Positions 1 to 5,761 of a stretch of 6,578 nt of DNA are shown here, in pieces. How positions within the stretch are numbered: position 1 is the stretch's first letter; each line of letters opens with the position of its first letter. The notes beneath the pieces were generated by a model. That model was not told the DNA's origin and searched no databases. It saw nothing but the letters and a program-made list of their open reading frames with translations. A program made the translations under genes and the position numbers. Source of the DNA: Peptococcaceae bacterium UBA3933. GTDB taxonomy: Bacteria > Bacillota > Peptococcia > Peptococcales > BICA1-8. The DNA lies in contig DGEF01000102.1 in NCBI GenBank assembly GCA_002385805.1, positions 42,669 to 49,246 on the forward strand, read 5' to 3'.

Positions 1-996
1 CAATTCATAATTGGAAATTTGGATAGCCGTGGTTACTTTACGCTAAATATTCAGGAAGTAGCTTTAGATTTAGGAGTAAGTCCGGAAAAATTTACAAAGA
101 TTCTTAAAATAGTCCAGAACTTGGAGCCAGACGGAGTTGCCTCCACCTGTTTAGAGGAATGTTTAATTATTCAATTAAGAAAGAAAAATCAACTTACTCC
201 TCTGTTAGAAAATCTTATTAAAAATTATCTGAAGGATATCGGTCAAGGTAAACTTACCAAAGTAGCCGACCGCTTAGCTATTCCTGTTCAAAAATTACAA
301 GAACAGGTTGATTTTCTAAAAACACTAAATCCTAAGCCCGCTGCAGGTTTTGGTTCCAATCAAGATACTCGTTTTATCACCCCTGATATAATAATTGAAA
401 AAATAGAAAATGAGTACATTGTCCTGGTCAATGATGTTAGTACACCCAGATTAATGATAAACAGTCTTTATAAAGAAATGATTAATAACCCCCAAGCGGA
501 TAAAGGCACCCGAAATTTTATTGAAAAAAAATTGCACGGAGCTATTTGGCTGATAAAAAGTATAGAACAAAGACGGATTACTTTGTATAAAATAGCCAAT
601 GTGTTAGTGGATTTACAACGAGGATTTTTAGACAAAGGAAGGCAGTATTTAGTTCCTTTAAACCTCAAGGATGTTGCTGAACGGTTGGATATTCATGAAT
701 CTACCGTTAGCCGTGCTATTGCCAATAAATATGTACAAACTCCCCGTGGCTTATATCCCCTGAAATTTTTCTTCTCCAGTGGAGTTAATAATGTTACCGG
801 AAAGAAAATTTCCGCGGAAGCAATTAAGAAAAATATTGAAGACCTTATTGCTACGGAAGACCCTAAAAAGCCTTTTTCTGATCAAAAAATCTGTCAGTTA
901 TTACAACAAAAAGGGATTAAGATAGCCAGAAGGACTGTCGGTAAATACAGGGAAGAATTAGGCATCCCGGCTGCCGTCCAGCGGCGAAGGTATTGA
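1..996 (+). CDS. rpoN: RNA polymerase sigma-54 factor RpoN (5'-truncated by window edge)
   Basis: Sigma-54 directs core RNA polymerase to -24/-12 promoters, which are opened by AAA+ enhancer-binding activators. The frame is open from base 1 (codons read QFIIGNLDSRGYF, a typical core-binding-domain stretch), so the gene begins upstream of the window; the TTG at 19 is an internal Leu codon and not a start. The 331 visible codons include the end of the core-binding domain (about 1-115) and the DNA-binding part. The helix-turn-helix at about 222-244 (LKDVAERLDIHESTVSRAIA) is followed by NKYVQTPRG and LKFFFSS, all near-universal in the family. The RpoN box, which contacts the -24 element, is at residues 309-317 (bases 925-951) and reads ARRTVGKYR, with Gly where the family has Ala. 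The C-terminus RRRY is normal. The family is usually about 430-480 aa, so roughly the first quarter to third is missing. Identity is certain. Confidence 0.98.
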   Translation, partial: QFIIGNLDSRGYFTLNIQEVALDLGVSPEKFTKILKIVQNLEPDGVASTCLEECLIIQLRKKNQLTPLLENLIKNYLKDIGQGKLTKVADRLAIPVQKLQEQVDFLKTLNPKPAAGFGSNQDTRFITPDIIIEKIENEYIVLVNDVSTPRLMINSLYKEMINNPQADKGTRNFIEKKLHGAIWLIKSIEQRRITLYKIANVLVDLQRGFLDKGRQYLVPLNLKDVAERLDIHESTVSRAIANKYVQTPRGLYPLKFFFSSGVNNVTGKKISAEAIKKNIEDLIATEDPKKPFSDQKICQLLQQKGIKIARRTVGKYREELGIPAAVQRRRY

Positions 997-1058
997 TAAC
1001 TCAGCTTCAGAATAGACTAATGAATTTAAAACTTGAAATATAATATAAAAATGTCGAT

Positions 1059-1090
1059 AAAAACCGGTAATACCGGTTTTTATTTATTTT
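1059..1090 (+). terminator. Rho-independent terminator after rpoN
   Basis: A 9-bp stem AAAAACCGG (1059-1067) pairs with CCGGTTTTT (1073-1081) around a 5-base loop, followed by a T-rich tail to 1090. It lies 62 bases past the rpoN stop. The A-tract on the left would also let it work on the opposite strand, but no minus-strand gene ends here. Confidence 0.85.
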
Positions 1091-1096
1091 GTCGTA
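1088..1096 (+). promoter_or_regulatory. Possible Spo0A box (0A box)
   Basis: TTTGTCGTA matches the Spo0A box TTTGTCRAA at 8 of 9 positions. It lies 17 bases upstream of the -35 of the promoter at 1114-1142, which would drive the Spo0E-like gene. A weaker copy of the core (TGTCGA, 1052-1057) lies 38 bases upstream. A 9-base match in AT-rich DNA is weak evidence on its own. Confidence 0.25.
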
Positions 1097-1113
1097 AAAT
1101 GTAATTTGATTTG

Positions 1114-1142
1114 TTGACTATTGGAAAACTTTGGAGTAAAAT
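1114..1142 (+). promoter_or_regulatory. Sigma-A type promoter for the small-gene/cheX operon
   Basis: TTGACT (1114-1119) is separated by exactly 17 bases from TAAAAT (1137-1142). Each hexamer is one mismatch from consensus. Initiation would fall near 1149. This is the first good promoter after the rpoN terminator and faces the operon of small genes ending in cheX. The predicted leader contains a T9-A-T6 tract (1186-1201) directly before a G-rich SD. Confidence 0.6.
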
Positions 1143-1216
1143 AAAATAATAATTCACAGCAAAAATTTTTAAGATAATAGCTTTGTTTTTTTTTATTTTT
1201 TAGGGGGGTGTAATAT

Positions 1217-1309
1217 ATGCAGTGTGTTTTTTTAACCTTGGTAAACACCAGGTTAAAGAGAAATTTCAATTTTAAGCAAATAAAAGAAATAATGATTTTT
1301 CAAAGTTGA
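1217..1309 (+). CDS. Possible 30-aa small protein or leader peptide
   Basis: An ATG at 1217 follows AGGGGGGTG (1202-1210) at a 6-base spacing, a strong though imperfect Shine-Dalgarno. The ORF runs 30 codons (MQCVFLTLVNTRLKRNFNFK, then QIKEIMIFQS) to TGA at 1307. The peptide has a short hydrophobic start and a basic middle. No family is recognised. The strong hairpin at 1231-1257 lies inside codons 5-14, so the SD and ORF may serve as a translated leader whose ribosome occupancy melts the hairpin. It is equally possible that the region is an untranslated RNA element and the ORF is chance. The support is the SD and the promoter upstream; nothing in the peptide itself confirms it. Confidence 0.3.
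   Translation: MQCVFLTLVNTRLKRNFNFKQIKEIMIFQS
1231..1257. repeat. Strong imperfect inverted repeat (hairpin with one bulged T)
   Basis: TTTAACC (1231-1237) pairs with GGTTAAA (1251-1257), and TGGT (1239-1242) pairs with ACCA (1247-1250). That gives 11 pairs around the 4-base loop AAAC, with T1238 bulged. No T-tract follows on either strand, so it is not an ordinary terminator. It may be an RNA structure in the operon leader or a repressor operator downstream of the 1114-1142 promoter. Confidence 0.6.
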
Positions 1310-1336
1310 CTGTTAAATTAAGAGGTGTTTTTATTT

Positions 1337-1363
1337 GTGAAGGGAGTGTTTATTAATAACTGA
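1337..1363 (+). other. Eight-codon GTG leader ORF overlapping the Spo0E-like gene
   Basis: GTG at 1337 follows AAGAGGTG (1320-1327) at a 9-base spacing and reads VKGVFINN, then TGA at 1361-1363. It ends inside the start region of the Spo0E-like frame, which is +1 relative to it. It could couple translation to the next gene, or it could be the true N-terminus if a frameshift or sequence error lies near 1355-1361. Confidence 0.2.
1340..1348 (+). promoter_or_regulatory. Ribosome binding site that argues for the ATA start at 1356
   Basis: AAGGGAGTG differs from the ideal AAGGAGGTG at one base. Counting from G1346, the spacing to the in-frame ATA at 1356 is 9 bases, which is normal. No ATG, GTG or TTG lies in frame at that distance. 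Confidence 0.45.
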
Positions 1364-1529
1364 TTTTGAGTTTTTGTATAAGATTTATGAAGAAAAAAGA
1401 AAAATCAAAGAATTGGCTAAATTAAAGGGAAACTTACAAGATAAAGAAGTTTTAGAGAAAACCAGAAAAATAGAAAAAATGATTTTAGATTATCTTAATT
1501 CAAAGCAAACTAGGGAAAATTGTAAGTAG
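1356..1529 (+). CDS. Spo0E-like small regulatory protein (probable ATA start)
   Basis: The 57-codon frame has the layout of the Spo0E family of small aspartyl-phosphate phosphatases, which act on Spo0A-P. A first helix (FLYKIYEEKRKIKELAKLKG, residues 6-25) is followed by the family-like turn NLQDKEVLEK and a second helix ending MILDYLN. Spo0E proteins are about 45-85 aa, so the length fits. The signature SQELD is TRKIE here (residues 36-40), so both the Ser and the conserved Asp needed for phosphatase action are altered. The start is odd: the frame opens after a TGA at 1338-1340 and has no ATG or GTG. ATA at 1356 has a good SD. The only standard alternative, TTG 1374, has no SD and would cut into helix 1. 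The 32-aa gene begins 22 bases downstream. Family membership is by pattern only. Confidence 0.65.
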   Translation: MTDFEFLYKIYEEKRKIKELAKLKGNLQDKEVLEKTRKIEKMILDYLNSKQTRENCK

Positions 1530-1551
1530 GTCTTGAGGAGGATATAAAGAA

Positions 1552-1650
1552 ATGGAAACACTCACTGGTAACGAACTTGATGAAATTTTAAAAGAATTAG
1601 AAAAAGTGTCTGATGAGATTAAAAATACTGATAATGGTGAAGAAAAATGA
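1552..1650 (+). CDS. 32-aa acidic small protein, unknown function
   Basis: ATG 1552 follows a textbook SD, GAGGAGG (1535-1541), at a 10-base spacing. The product METLTGNELDEILKELEKVS plus DEIKNTDNGEEK is strongly acidic. Residues 7-25 form a clear amphipathic helix (LDEILKELEKVSDEI with Leu/Ile/Val every 3-4 residues), which suggests a short coiled-coil or docking helix. Its TGA overlaps the next ATG as ATGA (1647-1650), so the two are translationally coupled, and this supports real translation of both. No family is recognised. Its opposite charge to the basic 60-aa protein encoded next suggests, but does not show, that they pair. Confidence 0.65.
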   Translation: METLTGNELDEILKELEKVSDEIKNTDNGEEK

Positions 1651-1829
1651 GCAGTAACCGAGAAAATTTGGTTATGCTTACCGAGGAAGAACGGAGGTAT
1701 CTCTATCAATATTTTAAATCCAAAGATATTTCCTGTGTCAAAAAGAAAAAAGTTACAGAGAGAGTGTTGGATATGGTAAAGCAAAACTTAAAGCAATTAA
1801 ACATAAAAGGGGTAGGAAGATGGATGTAA
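1647..1829 (+). CDS. 60-aa basic small protein, unknown function
   Basis: It starts at an ATG overlapping the previous stop (ATGA) and ends in TAA at 1827-1829, ten bases inside the cheX start region, so it is embedded in a coupled operon. The weak GGTGAAG before the ATG fits dependence on coupling. The protein has no signal peptide or membrane segment. Residues 12-25 (TEEERRYLYQYFKS) look like a helix. A cluster of four lysines (KKKK, 32-35) follows, then a second helix (VTERVLDMVKQNLKQL). The overall shape is a small two-helix basic protein, possibly nucleic-acid or partner binding. There is one Cys (30). I do not recognise the family. Its place directly before cheX suggests a role in chemotaxis or phosphatase signalling, by context only. 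Confidence 0.7.
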   Translation: MSSNRENLVMLTEEERRYLYQYFKSKDISCVKKKKVTERVLDMVKQNLKQLNIKGVGRWM

Positions 1830-2284
1830 AGTATCTAAATCCAATTTTCGCAGCAATCAAAGATGTTATCACTCAAGTATTGGGAAGTCAACCTCATTTT
1901 GAAAAACCAAGCCTGAAAAAATCACCTTTTACCTCTGATGAACTATTAGTAATCATCGGAATTACCGGAGAAATGAAGGGAAAGACAATCATTAATTTAA
2001 ATAAAGAGAGTTGTGTGCAAATTGCCTCCAGGATGATGGGGGGTATGAAAGTAGAATTTAATGAACTTTCTAAAAGTGCTATCGGTGAACTTTTTAATAT
2101 GGTTATGGGCACGGCGGCCGGTTATTTTGAAAAACAGGGTCTTCAGATTAACATAACCAGCCCAACAATCTTAGAAGGTAAAAACATTATAATCAGTCAA
2201 AAAGAAAAGGTAATCGCTGTGCCTATAATTTTAGAAAAAATTAAAATGGTCGTGAATATTTCTACGGAAGGCAAAGTTGCGTAG
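1820..2284 (+). CDS. cheX: CheX-type CheY-P phosphatase
   Basis: CheX dephosphorylates the chemotaxis response regulator CheY-P in the cytoplasm, helping to end the signal. The 154-aa length is typical of CheX. The diagnostic E-x-x-N motif that inserts into the CheY active site is at E90 and N93 (AIGELFNMVMG), on the helix after SKSAIGE. The preceding segment (VIIGITGEMKGKTIINLNKE, 44-63) is the usual CheX beta-sheet dimer strand pattern, and SRMMGG (70-75) is also characteristic. Only one E-x-x-N motif is present, as in CheX and unlike two-site CheC. The ATG overlaps the 60-aa gene by ten bases. AAAGGGG (1806-1812) gives the SD at a 7-base spacing. It is the last gene of the coupled run, 92 bases upstream of the MCP. 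The general identity is firm; whether its target is CheY or another receiver protein is not shown. Confidence 0.9.
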   Translation: MDVKYLNPIFAAIKDVITQVLGSQPHFEKPSLKKSPFTSDELLVIIGITGEMKGKTIINLNKESCVQIASRMMGGMKVEFNELSKSAIGELFNMVMGTAAGYFEKQGLQINITSPTILEGKNIIISQKEKVIAVPIILEKIKMVVNISTEGKVA

Positions 2285-2325
2285 TATTTATGGAGGTTAT
2301 GGACCATTTTTAGAAAGATAAAAGT

Positions 2326-2353
2326 TTGCCTTAAATTAATTTTAGCTTATAAA
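2326..2353 (+). promoter_or_regulatory. Possible sigma-A promoter for the MCP gene
   Basis: TTGCCT (2326-2331), a 16-base spacer and TATAAA (2348-2353) lie just before the MCP SD. Initiation near 2360 would give a very short leader. No terminator is visible between cheX and the MCP gene, so readthrough from the operon is also likely. Confidence 0.4.
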
Positions 2354-2364
2354 TGTCTATTATT

Positions 2365-2372
2365 GGAGGGTG
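2365..2372 (+). promoter_or_regulatory. Ribosome binding site fixing the MCP start at 2377
   Basis: GGAGGGTG lies 4 bases before the ATG at 2377 (7 bases counted from GGAGG). The upstream in-frame ATG at 2353 has no SD and would place this site inside the coding region, so 2377 is preferred. Confidence 0.8.
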
Positions 2373-2376
2373 TAAA

Positions 2377-4386
2377 ATGCAATTTAATTTATTTAAACAA
2401 ATCGCCGTCTATGTTGGCGTTCTTATTTTACTAGTGTGTTTAGGGCTAGGGTTTATCTCCTATAATAACGCTGCGGATTCAACGATTACTGAAGCTGAGG
2501 AAACTTTGCAGTTGTTAGCTAAAGAAGGAGTTAGAAGCATTGAGGCAACCTTACAGGGGAATCTTAACATTTTAGACACCATTGCTAGAAATAACCTGAT
2601 TAGAAGTATGAACTGGGAAGAACAATTGCCTGTACTTTTACAAGAATTTGAGTTTCTTCAAAGAGAAAAAGGTTTTTTAGGATTAGGTGTTGTTTTCCCT
2701 GATGGCAATACATATTATGTAGACGGTTCGGAAGCTTATCTTGGAGACCGGGATTATGTGCTTAAAGCATTTAAAGGAGAAAGTAATGTTTCCGATGTAA
2801 TCATCAGTAGAGTAACTAATTCAACTGTTTTAATGTATGCGGCACCTATTTATGATTTAGAAGGAAAAATTGGAGGGGTCTTAATTGCCCGCCTTCCGGG
2901 TGATGCCTTAAATGAAATTACTAATCAGATGGGTTATGGACAGGAAGGGTATGCTTATATTATTGGGGCCGACGGAACCATCTATTCCCATCCAAATTCA
3001 GAATATGTTTTAGAACAAAGAAATGTTGCAAATGAGATAGAAAAAGGTGGGGAGCTGAAAAACTGGGCTTTAACAATTCAAGAAATCGGGATTGGCAATT
3101 CAGGAGTAGGTAAATATGATCTGGACGGTTCCAATAGATACATGGCTTTAGAAACTTTCCCCAGTACAGGTTGGACTCTAGGGGTAGTGGCCACTGGGGA
3201 GGAATTGCTGGATCCGTTAGGCAGGCTTAGAAATGCTATGGTTGGCACTTCACTGATATTCATTTTACTGGGTATTTCAATAGCCGTAGTTATCGGAAGA
3301 TTAATAGCCAAACCGATAACTCAGCTGACCTTATATGCTGAGAAATTATCTTCCGGTGATTTAACTCAAAAGGTTTCGGAAAAATACCTAAATCGCAATG
3401 ATGAGACAGGCAAACTTGCACATGCTTTTGATATCTTGGCGGAAAATTTACGGAAGACAATAGGAGAAATTAATGCGAAAGCTCAGGAATTAGCTGCAGC
3501 CAGTGAACAGATGTCAGCGATATCCCAGAATTCTTCGGCAAATATGGAAGAGGTATCTGCTTCTACGGAGGAAATTTCCGCGGGACTGGAAGAAGTATCA
3601 GCATCTGCCCAAGAAATCTCAGCCTCCAGCCAGCAAATGAACGCATCAGTGGGACAATTAGTTGACAGCATGAAAAACGGCAATCAGGTTGCTAGAGAGA
3701 TTGAAGAAAAAGCTACAAAAGTACAACAAGACGTAACTGTCAGTCAAGAAAGAGCCCTGAATATTTCTACAGAACTGGAAAAAAGATTAAAAGGCAGTAT
3801 TGAAAAAGCCCAAGTTGTCAATGAGATATCTAATATGGCTGCTCAAATTGCCGCTATTGCGGAACAGACCAATCTGCTGGCTTTAAACGCTGCAATTGAA
3901 GCAGCACGAGCTGGTGACCAGGGAAGAGGTTTTGCAGTAGTAGCTGAAGAAGTTCGTCAGCTGGCCGGCAACTCAACAGAAACAGTAGTTAATATTCAAA
4001 ACCTGACTAAACAGGTGAAGAGCAGTATAGACTCTTTAATTGCTGATTGTAATGAACTATTACAATTTATGTCTACTGATGTAGATAATGATTATAAGAA
4101 ATTTTTACAAACAGCAGATGATTATAAAATGGATGCTCAAAGATTCTATAGTCTCACAAATGAGGCTGCTCGCATGGGTGAAGAAGTATTAAAAGCGGTT
4201 AATGAAGTTGCTACATCTATCAATGAAGTAACCTCAACAATTGGACAAAGTGCTGAAGGGGCAAGCCAAATTGCTAAAGGAACCGATGAAACTTCAAAAT
4301 CAATGGTGGAAATTAGTGAGGCCGCAAATAGGTTGGCGAAAATGTCTGCTGAATTAACGGGATTGATAGGACAATTTAAAATATAA
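2377..4386 (+). CDS. Methyl-accepting chemotaxis protein with dCache sensor
   Basis: This transmembrane chemoreceptor senses an extracellular ligand and controls CheA through CheW. From the ATG at 2377 it has 669 aa. TM1 is at about 9-29 ([18 protein letters not shown]). An extracellular dCache-type domain spans about 30-275, with [24 protein letters not shown] and a closing [10 protein letters not shown]2 is at about 287-307, followed by HAMP at about 308-360 ([19 protein letters not shown]). The cytoplasmic coiled-coil hairpin has the highly conserved tip [20 protein letters not shown], starting at residue 496. Heptad-like EEVSAS/EEISA repeats at about 385-420 and matching Glu/Gln-rich sites are likely methylation regions. 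There is no C-terminal CheR/CheB tether pentapeptide (it ends GQFKI). The RxWYxxA amino-acid-binding signature of dCache_1AA is not seen, so the ligand cannot be inferred. Its neighbour cheX supports a working chemotaxis system. Confidence 0.95.
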   Translation: MQFNLFKQIAVYVGVLILLVCLGLGFISYNNAADSTITEAEETLQLLAKEGVRSIEATLQGNLNILDTIARNNLIRSMNWEEQLPVLLQEFEFLQREKGFLGLGVVFPDGNTYYVDGSEAYLGDRDYVLKAFKGESNVSDVIISRVTNSTVLMYAAPIYDLEGKIGGVLIARLPGDALNEITNQMGYGQEGYAYIIGADGTIYSHPNSEYVLEQRNVANEIEKGGELKNWALTIQEIGIGNSGVGKYDLDGSNRYMALETFPSTGWTLGVVATGEELLDPLGRLRNAMVGTSLIFILLGISIAVVIGRLIAKPITQLTLYAEKLSSGDLTQKVSEKYLNRNDETGKLAHAFDILAENLRKTIGEINAKAQELAAASEQMSAISQNSSANMEEVSASTEEISAGLEEVSASAQEISASSQQMNASVGQLVDSMKNGNQVAREIEEKATKVQQDVTVSQERALNISTELEKRLKGSIEKAQVVNEISNMAAQIAAIAEQTNLLALNAAIEAARAGDQGRGFAVVAEEVRQLAGNSTETVVNIQNLTKQVKSSIDSLIADCNELLQFMSTDVDNDYKKFLQTADDYKMDAQRFYSLTNEAARMGEEVLKAVNEVATSINEVTSTIGQSAEGASQIAKGTDETSKSMVEISEAANRLAKMSAELTGLIGQFKI

Positions 4387-4394
4387 CTAATTAT

Positions 4395-4457
4395 AAAACC
4401 GGCTTCTGAACTGACCTTTGCCTACTTGGAAGGGTCAGTTCACGAAGCCGGTTTTTT
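4395..4457. terminator. Long bidirectional terminator between MCP and iadA
   Basis: AAAACCGGCTTC plus TGAACTGACC (4395-4416) pairs with GGTCAGTTCA plus GAAGCCGGTTTT (4433-4442, 4444-4455). This is a 22-bp stem with a single bulged C at 4443. Plus-strand transcripts end in T6 (4452-4457). On the minus strand the stem is followed by TTTTATAA. It sits 8 bases after the MCP stop and 6 bases from the iadA stop, so it serves both convergent genes. Confidence 0.92.
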
Positions 4458-4463
4458 ATTGTC

Positions 4464-5633
4464 TTATTGGAAAGTACCTTTTACTTTAATTTCTTTGTTT
4501 TGAATCATTACTTTACCCAGGGCAATTACAGTTTCAATTTCTAAAGTATCTTTCTTTAATAATACCAGATCCGCATCTTTGTTTTCTTTGATTACGCCTT
4601 TGTTTTCCAGTTTTAGTATTCTTGCGGGGTTAGATGTGATGACCTTTAAAGCATCTGCTAAAGGAATCCCTTCATTGTTAACACTTTTTCTTACTTCTGC
4701 AAAAAGGGAATCTAATTTACCTACACCAAGGCCTAAGAATTGTCCTTTCTCGTCGAAGACTGGGAGACTACCCTGGCCGTCAGAGGAGAAGGTGATATTG
4801 TCAATACTGACACCGGCGGCAAGCATTTCTTTTAATCCCTGGCTGCAGCTAAGGGCAGAACCGGAGACAGTAGAATCTATACTGCTGGTCAGATCAACAA
4901 AGCCGCCTTTTTTAGCATATTCGATTCCTGCCTTAAATAACTCTTGGTTTCTATTGATGTGTGTAGGCAAAAACTGGGAAATAGGGATTTCTGTGGTGGA
5001 AATAATTTCTTCTAAATAGTCAAGTTTTCTTTGGCCGTCCCCCACGTGGATATTAATTATACCTGCTTTACCGGATAAAATTCCGCCAACACGACTGGCT
5101 GCTGCAATTTTGGCCAGGTCTTCAACGGTAGGTTGGGAGGAACGGTGGTCTGATAAAGCGATTTCACCTACACCGATAATTTTATCAATCAAGATTAAAT
5201 CATCTTGGATGTCGCCGGTTAGGGTTCTTACGGGAACCCGATAGGAGCCGGTATAAATATAGGTAGTAATTCCTTCTTCTTCAAGACCACGGGCTTTGGC
5301 CAGTAAACTTTCCATACTTCTGGTAGTACCGTCGGTGCCTAAGCAACCAATTACCGTAGTAACACCGGCAGTAGTAATATCAGTTAATTGAATTTCCGGT
5401 GTTCTCGTTTTGTAGCTGCCTTCACCGCCCCCTCCTAAAATATGTACATGAGAATCAATAAATCCGGGTACTACTAATTTATCGGTAGCATCAATAACTT
5501 CAATTTCCACGAAATCATCTGGCACTTTTATTTCAGGAGCCAGGTAACCGATTTTATTTCCTACTATCAATAAATCTTTTTTACCTAAATACTCCGGCCC
5601 GTAAATTTCACCGTTCTTTATTAGTTTTAACAT
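4464..5633 (-). CDS. iadA: Isoaspartyl dipeptidase (beta-aspartyl peptidase), amidohydrolase family
   Basis: IadA is a cytoplasmic binuclear zinc hydrolase that splits beta-aspartyl dipeptides left from damaged proteins. The 389-aa length matches E. coli IadA (390). Visible active-site residues are H62-x-H64 (GFIDSHVHILGGGGEGS), E71, Y131 (TGSYRVP), R164 (SDHRSS), H196 (IHVGDG), H225 and R228 (LPTHINRN), and the catalytic D285 (SSDGQGS). These align with the known E. coli residues. At the metal-bridging position, where E. coli has carbamylated Lys162, this protein has E157 (GVGEIALSDHRS). The C-terminal beta-sandwich strand GKVMIQNKEIKVKGTF is typical. ATG 5633 is preceded by an SD, GGAAGGTGG on the minus strand (5641-5649), at a 7-base spacing. 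The gene stands alone, convergent with the MCP gene. It might also act on beta-Asp-Arg/Lys from cyanophycin; no cyanophycin gene is in the window. Confidence 0.95.
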   Translation of the reverse strand: MLKLIKNGEIYGPEYLGKKDLLIVGNKIGYLAPEIKVPDDFVEIEVIDATDKLVVPGFIDSHVHILGGGGEGSYKTRTPEIQLTDITTAGVTTVIGCLGTDGTTRSMESLLAKARGLEEEGITTYIYTGSYRVPVRTLTGDIQDDLILIDKIIGVGEIALSDHRSSQPTVEDLAKIAAASRVGGILSGKAGIINIHVGDGQRKLDYLEEIISTTEIPISQFLPTHINRNQELFKAGIEYAKKGGFVDLTSSIDSTVSGSALSCSQGLKEMLAAGVSIDNITFSSDGQGSLPVFDEKGQFLGLGVGKLDSLFAEVRKSVNNEGIPLADALKVITSNPARILKLENKGVIKENKDADLVLLKKDTLEIETVIALGKVMIQNKEIKVKGTFQ

Positions 5634-5665
5634 TGTTAATCCACCTTCCTAATTTTTTGATAGTT

Positions 5666-5694
5666 ATTATACCTAATAAAAATTAATTAGTCCA
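5666..5694 (-). promoter_or_regulatory. Sigma-A promoter for iadA
   Basis: On the minus strand TGGACT (5694-5689), 17 bases and a perfect TATAAT (5671-5666). Initiation near 5659 would leave a leader of about 26 bases containing the iadA SD. Confidence 0.7.
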
Positions 5695-5719
5695 TGGTTG
5701 AAATGAAGCACTATCTCTA

Positions 5720-5748
5720 TTGAAAACTCTGGTAATTAAGTGTATAAT
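5720..5748 (+). promoter_or_regulatory. Sigma-A promoter for cggR
   Basis: TTGAAA (5720-5725), a 17-base spacer and perfect TATAAT (5743-5748). Initiation near 5755 places the CggR operator immediately downstream of the start site, as in Bacillus subtilis. Confidence 0.85.
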
Positions 5749-5761
5749 ATTAAGTAGCAAT

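Noticed and set aside
1035..1060. Sigma-D (flagellar) promoter GAAA-N14-GTCGATAA near the chemotaxis genes
   Set aside because: Both elements carry mismatches and the start site would fall inside the rpoN terminator hairpin.
1231..1257. Hairpin as an intrinsic terminator
   Set aside because: The T run is on its 5' side on the plus strand, and no T-tract follows the stem on either strand.
1084..1269. 61-codon minus-strand ORF in the intergenic region
   Set aside because: Its composition is Lys/Phe/Tyr-rich as expected from translating AT-rich DNA, it has no SD, and it spans the plus-strand promoter and hairpin.
1306..1334. Second promoter TTGACT-N17-TTTTAT before the Spo0E-like gene
   Set aside because: The -10 is only 4/6 and initiation near 1341 would remove most of the SD at 1340-1348.
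1374..1376. TTG as the start of the Spo0E-like protein
   Set aside because: It has no SD and would remove the beginning of helix 1, although it is the only standard start codon in frame there.
2353..2376. Upstream in-frame ATG for the MCP (adds 8 residues MSIIGGCK)
   Set aside because: No SD precedes it, the strong SD GGAGGGTG falls inside it, and the added residues would precede the normal short cytoplasmic MCP N-terminus.
3244..3265. TGGCAC as a sigma-54 -24 element
   Set aside because: The matching -12 position reads TGATA instead of TTGCW, and it lies in the MCP TM2 coding sequence.
4579..5019. 146-codon plus-strand ORF inside iadA
   Set aside because: It is a shadow of a well-conserved gene on the other strand, has no SD or recognisable domain, and the iadA reading is certain.
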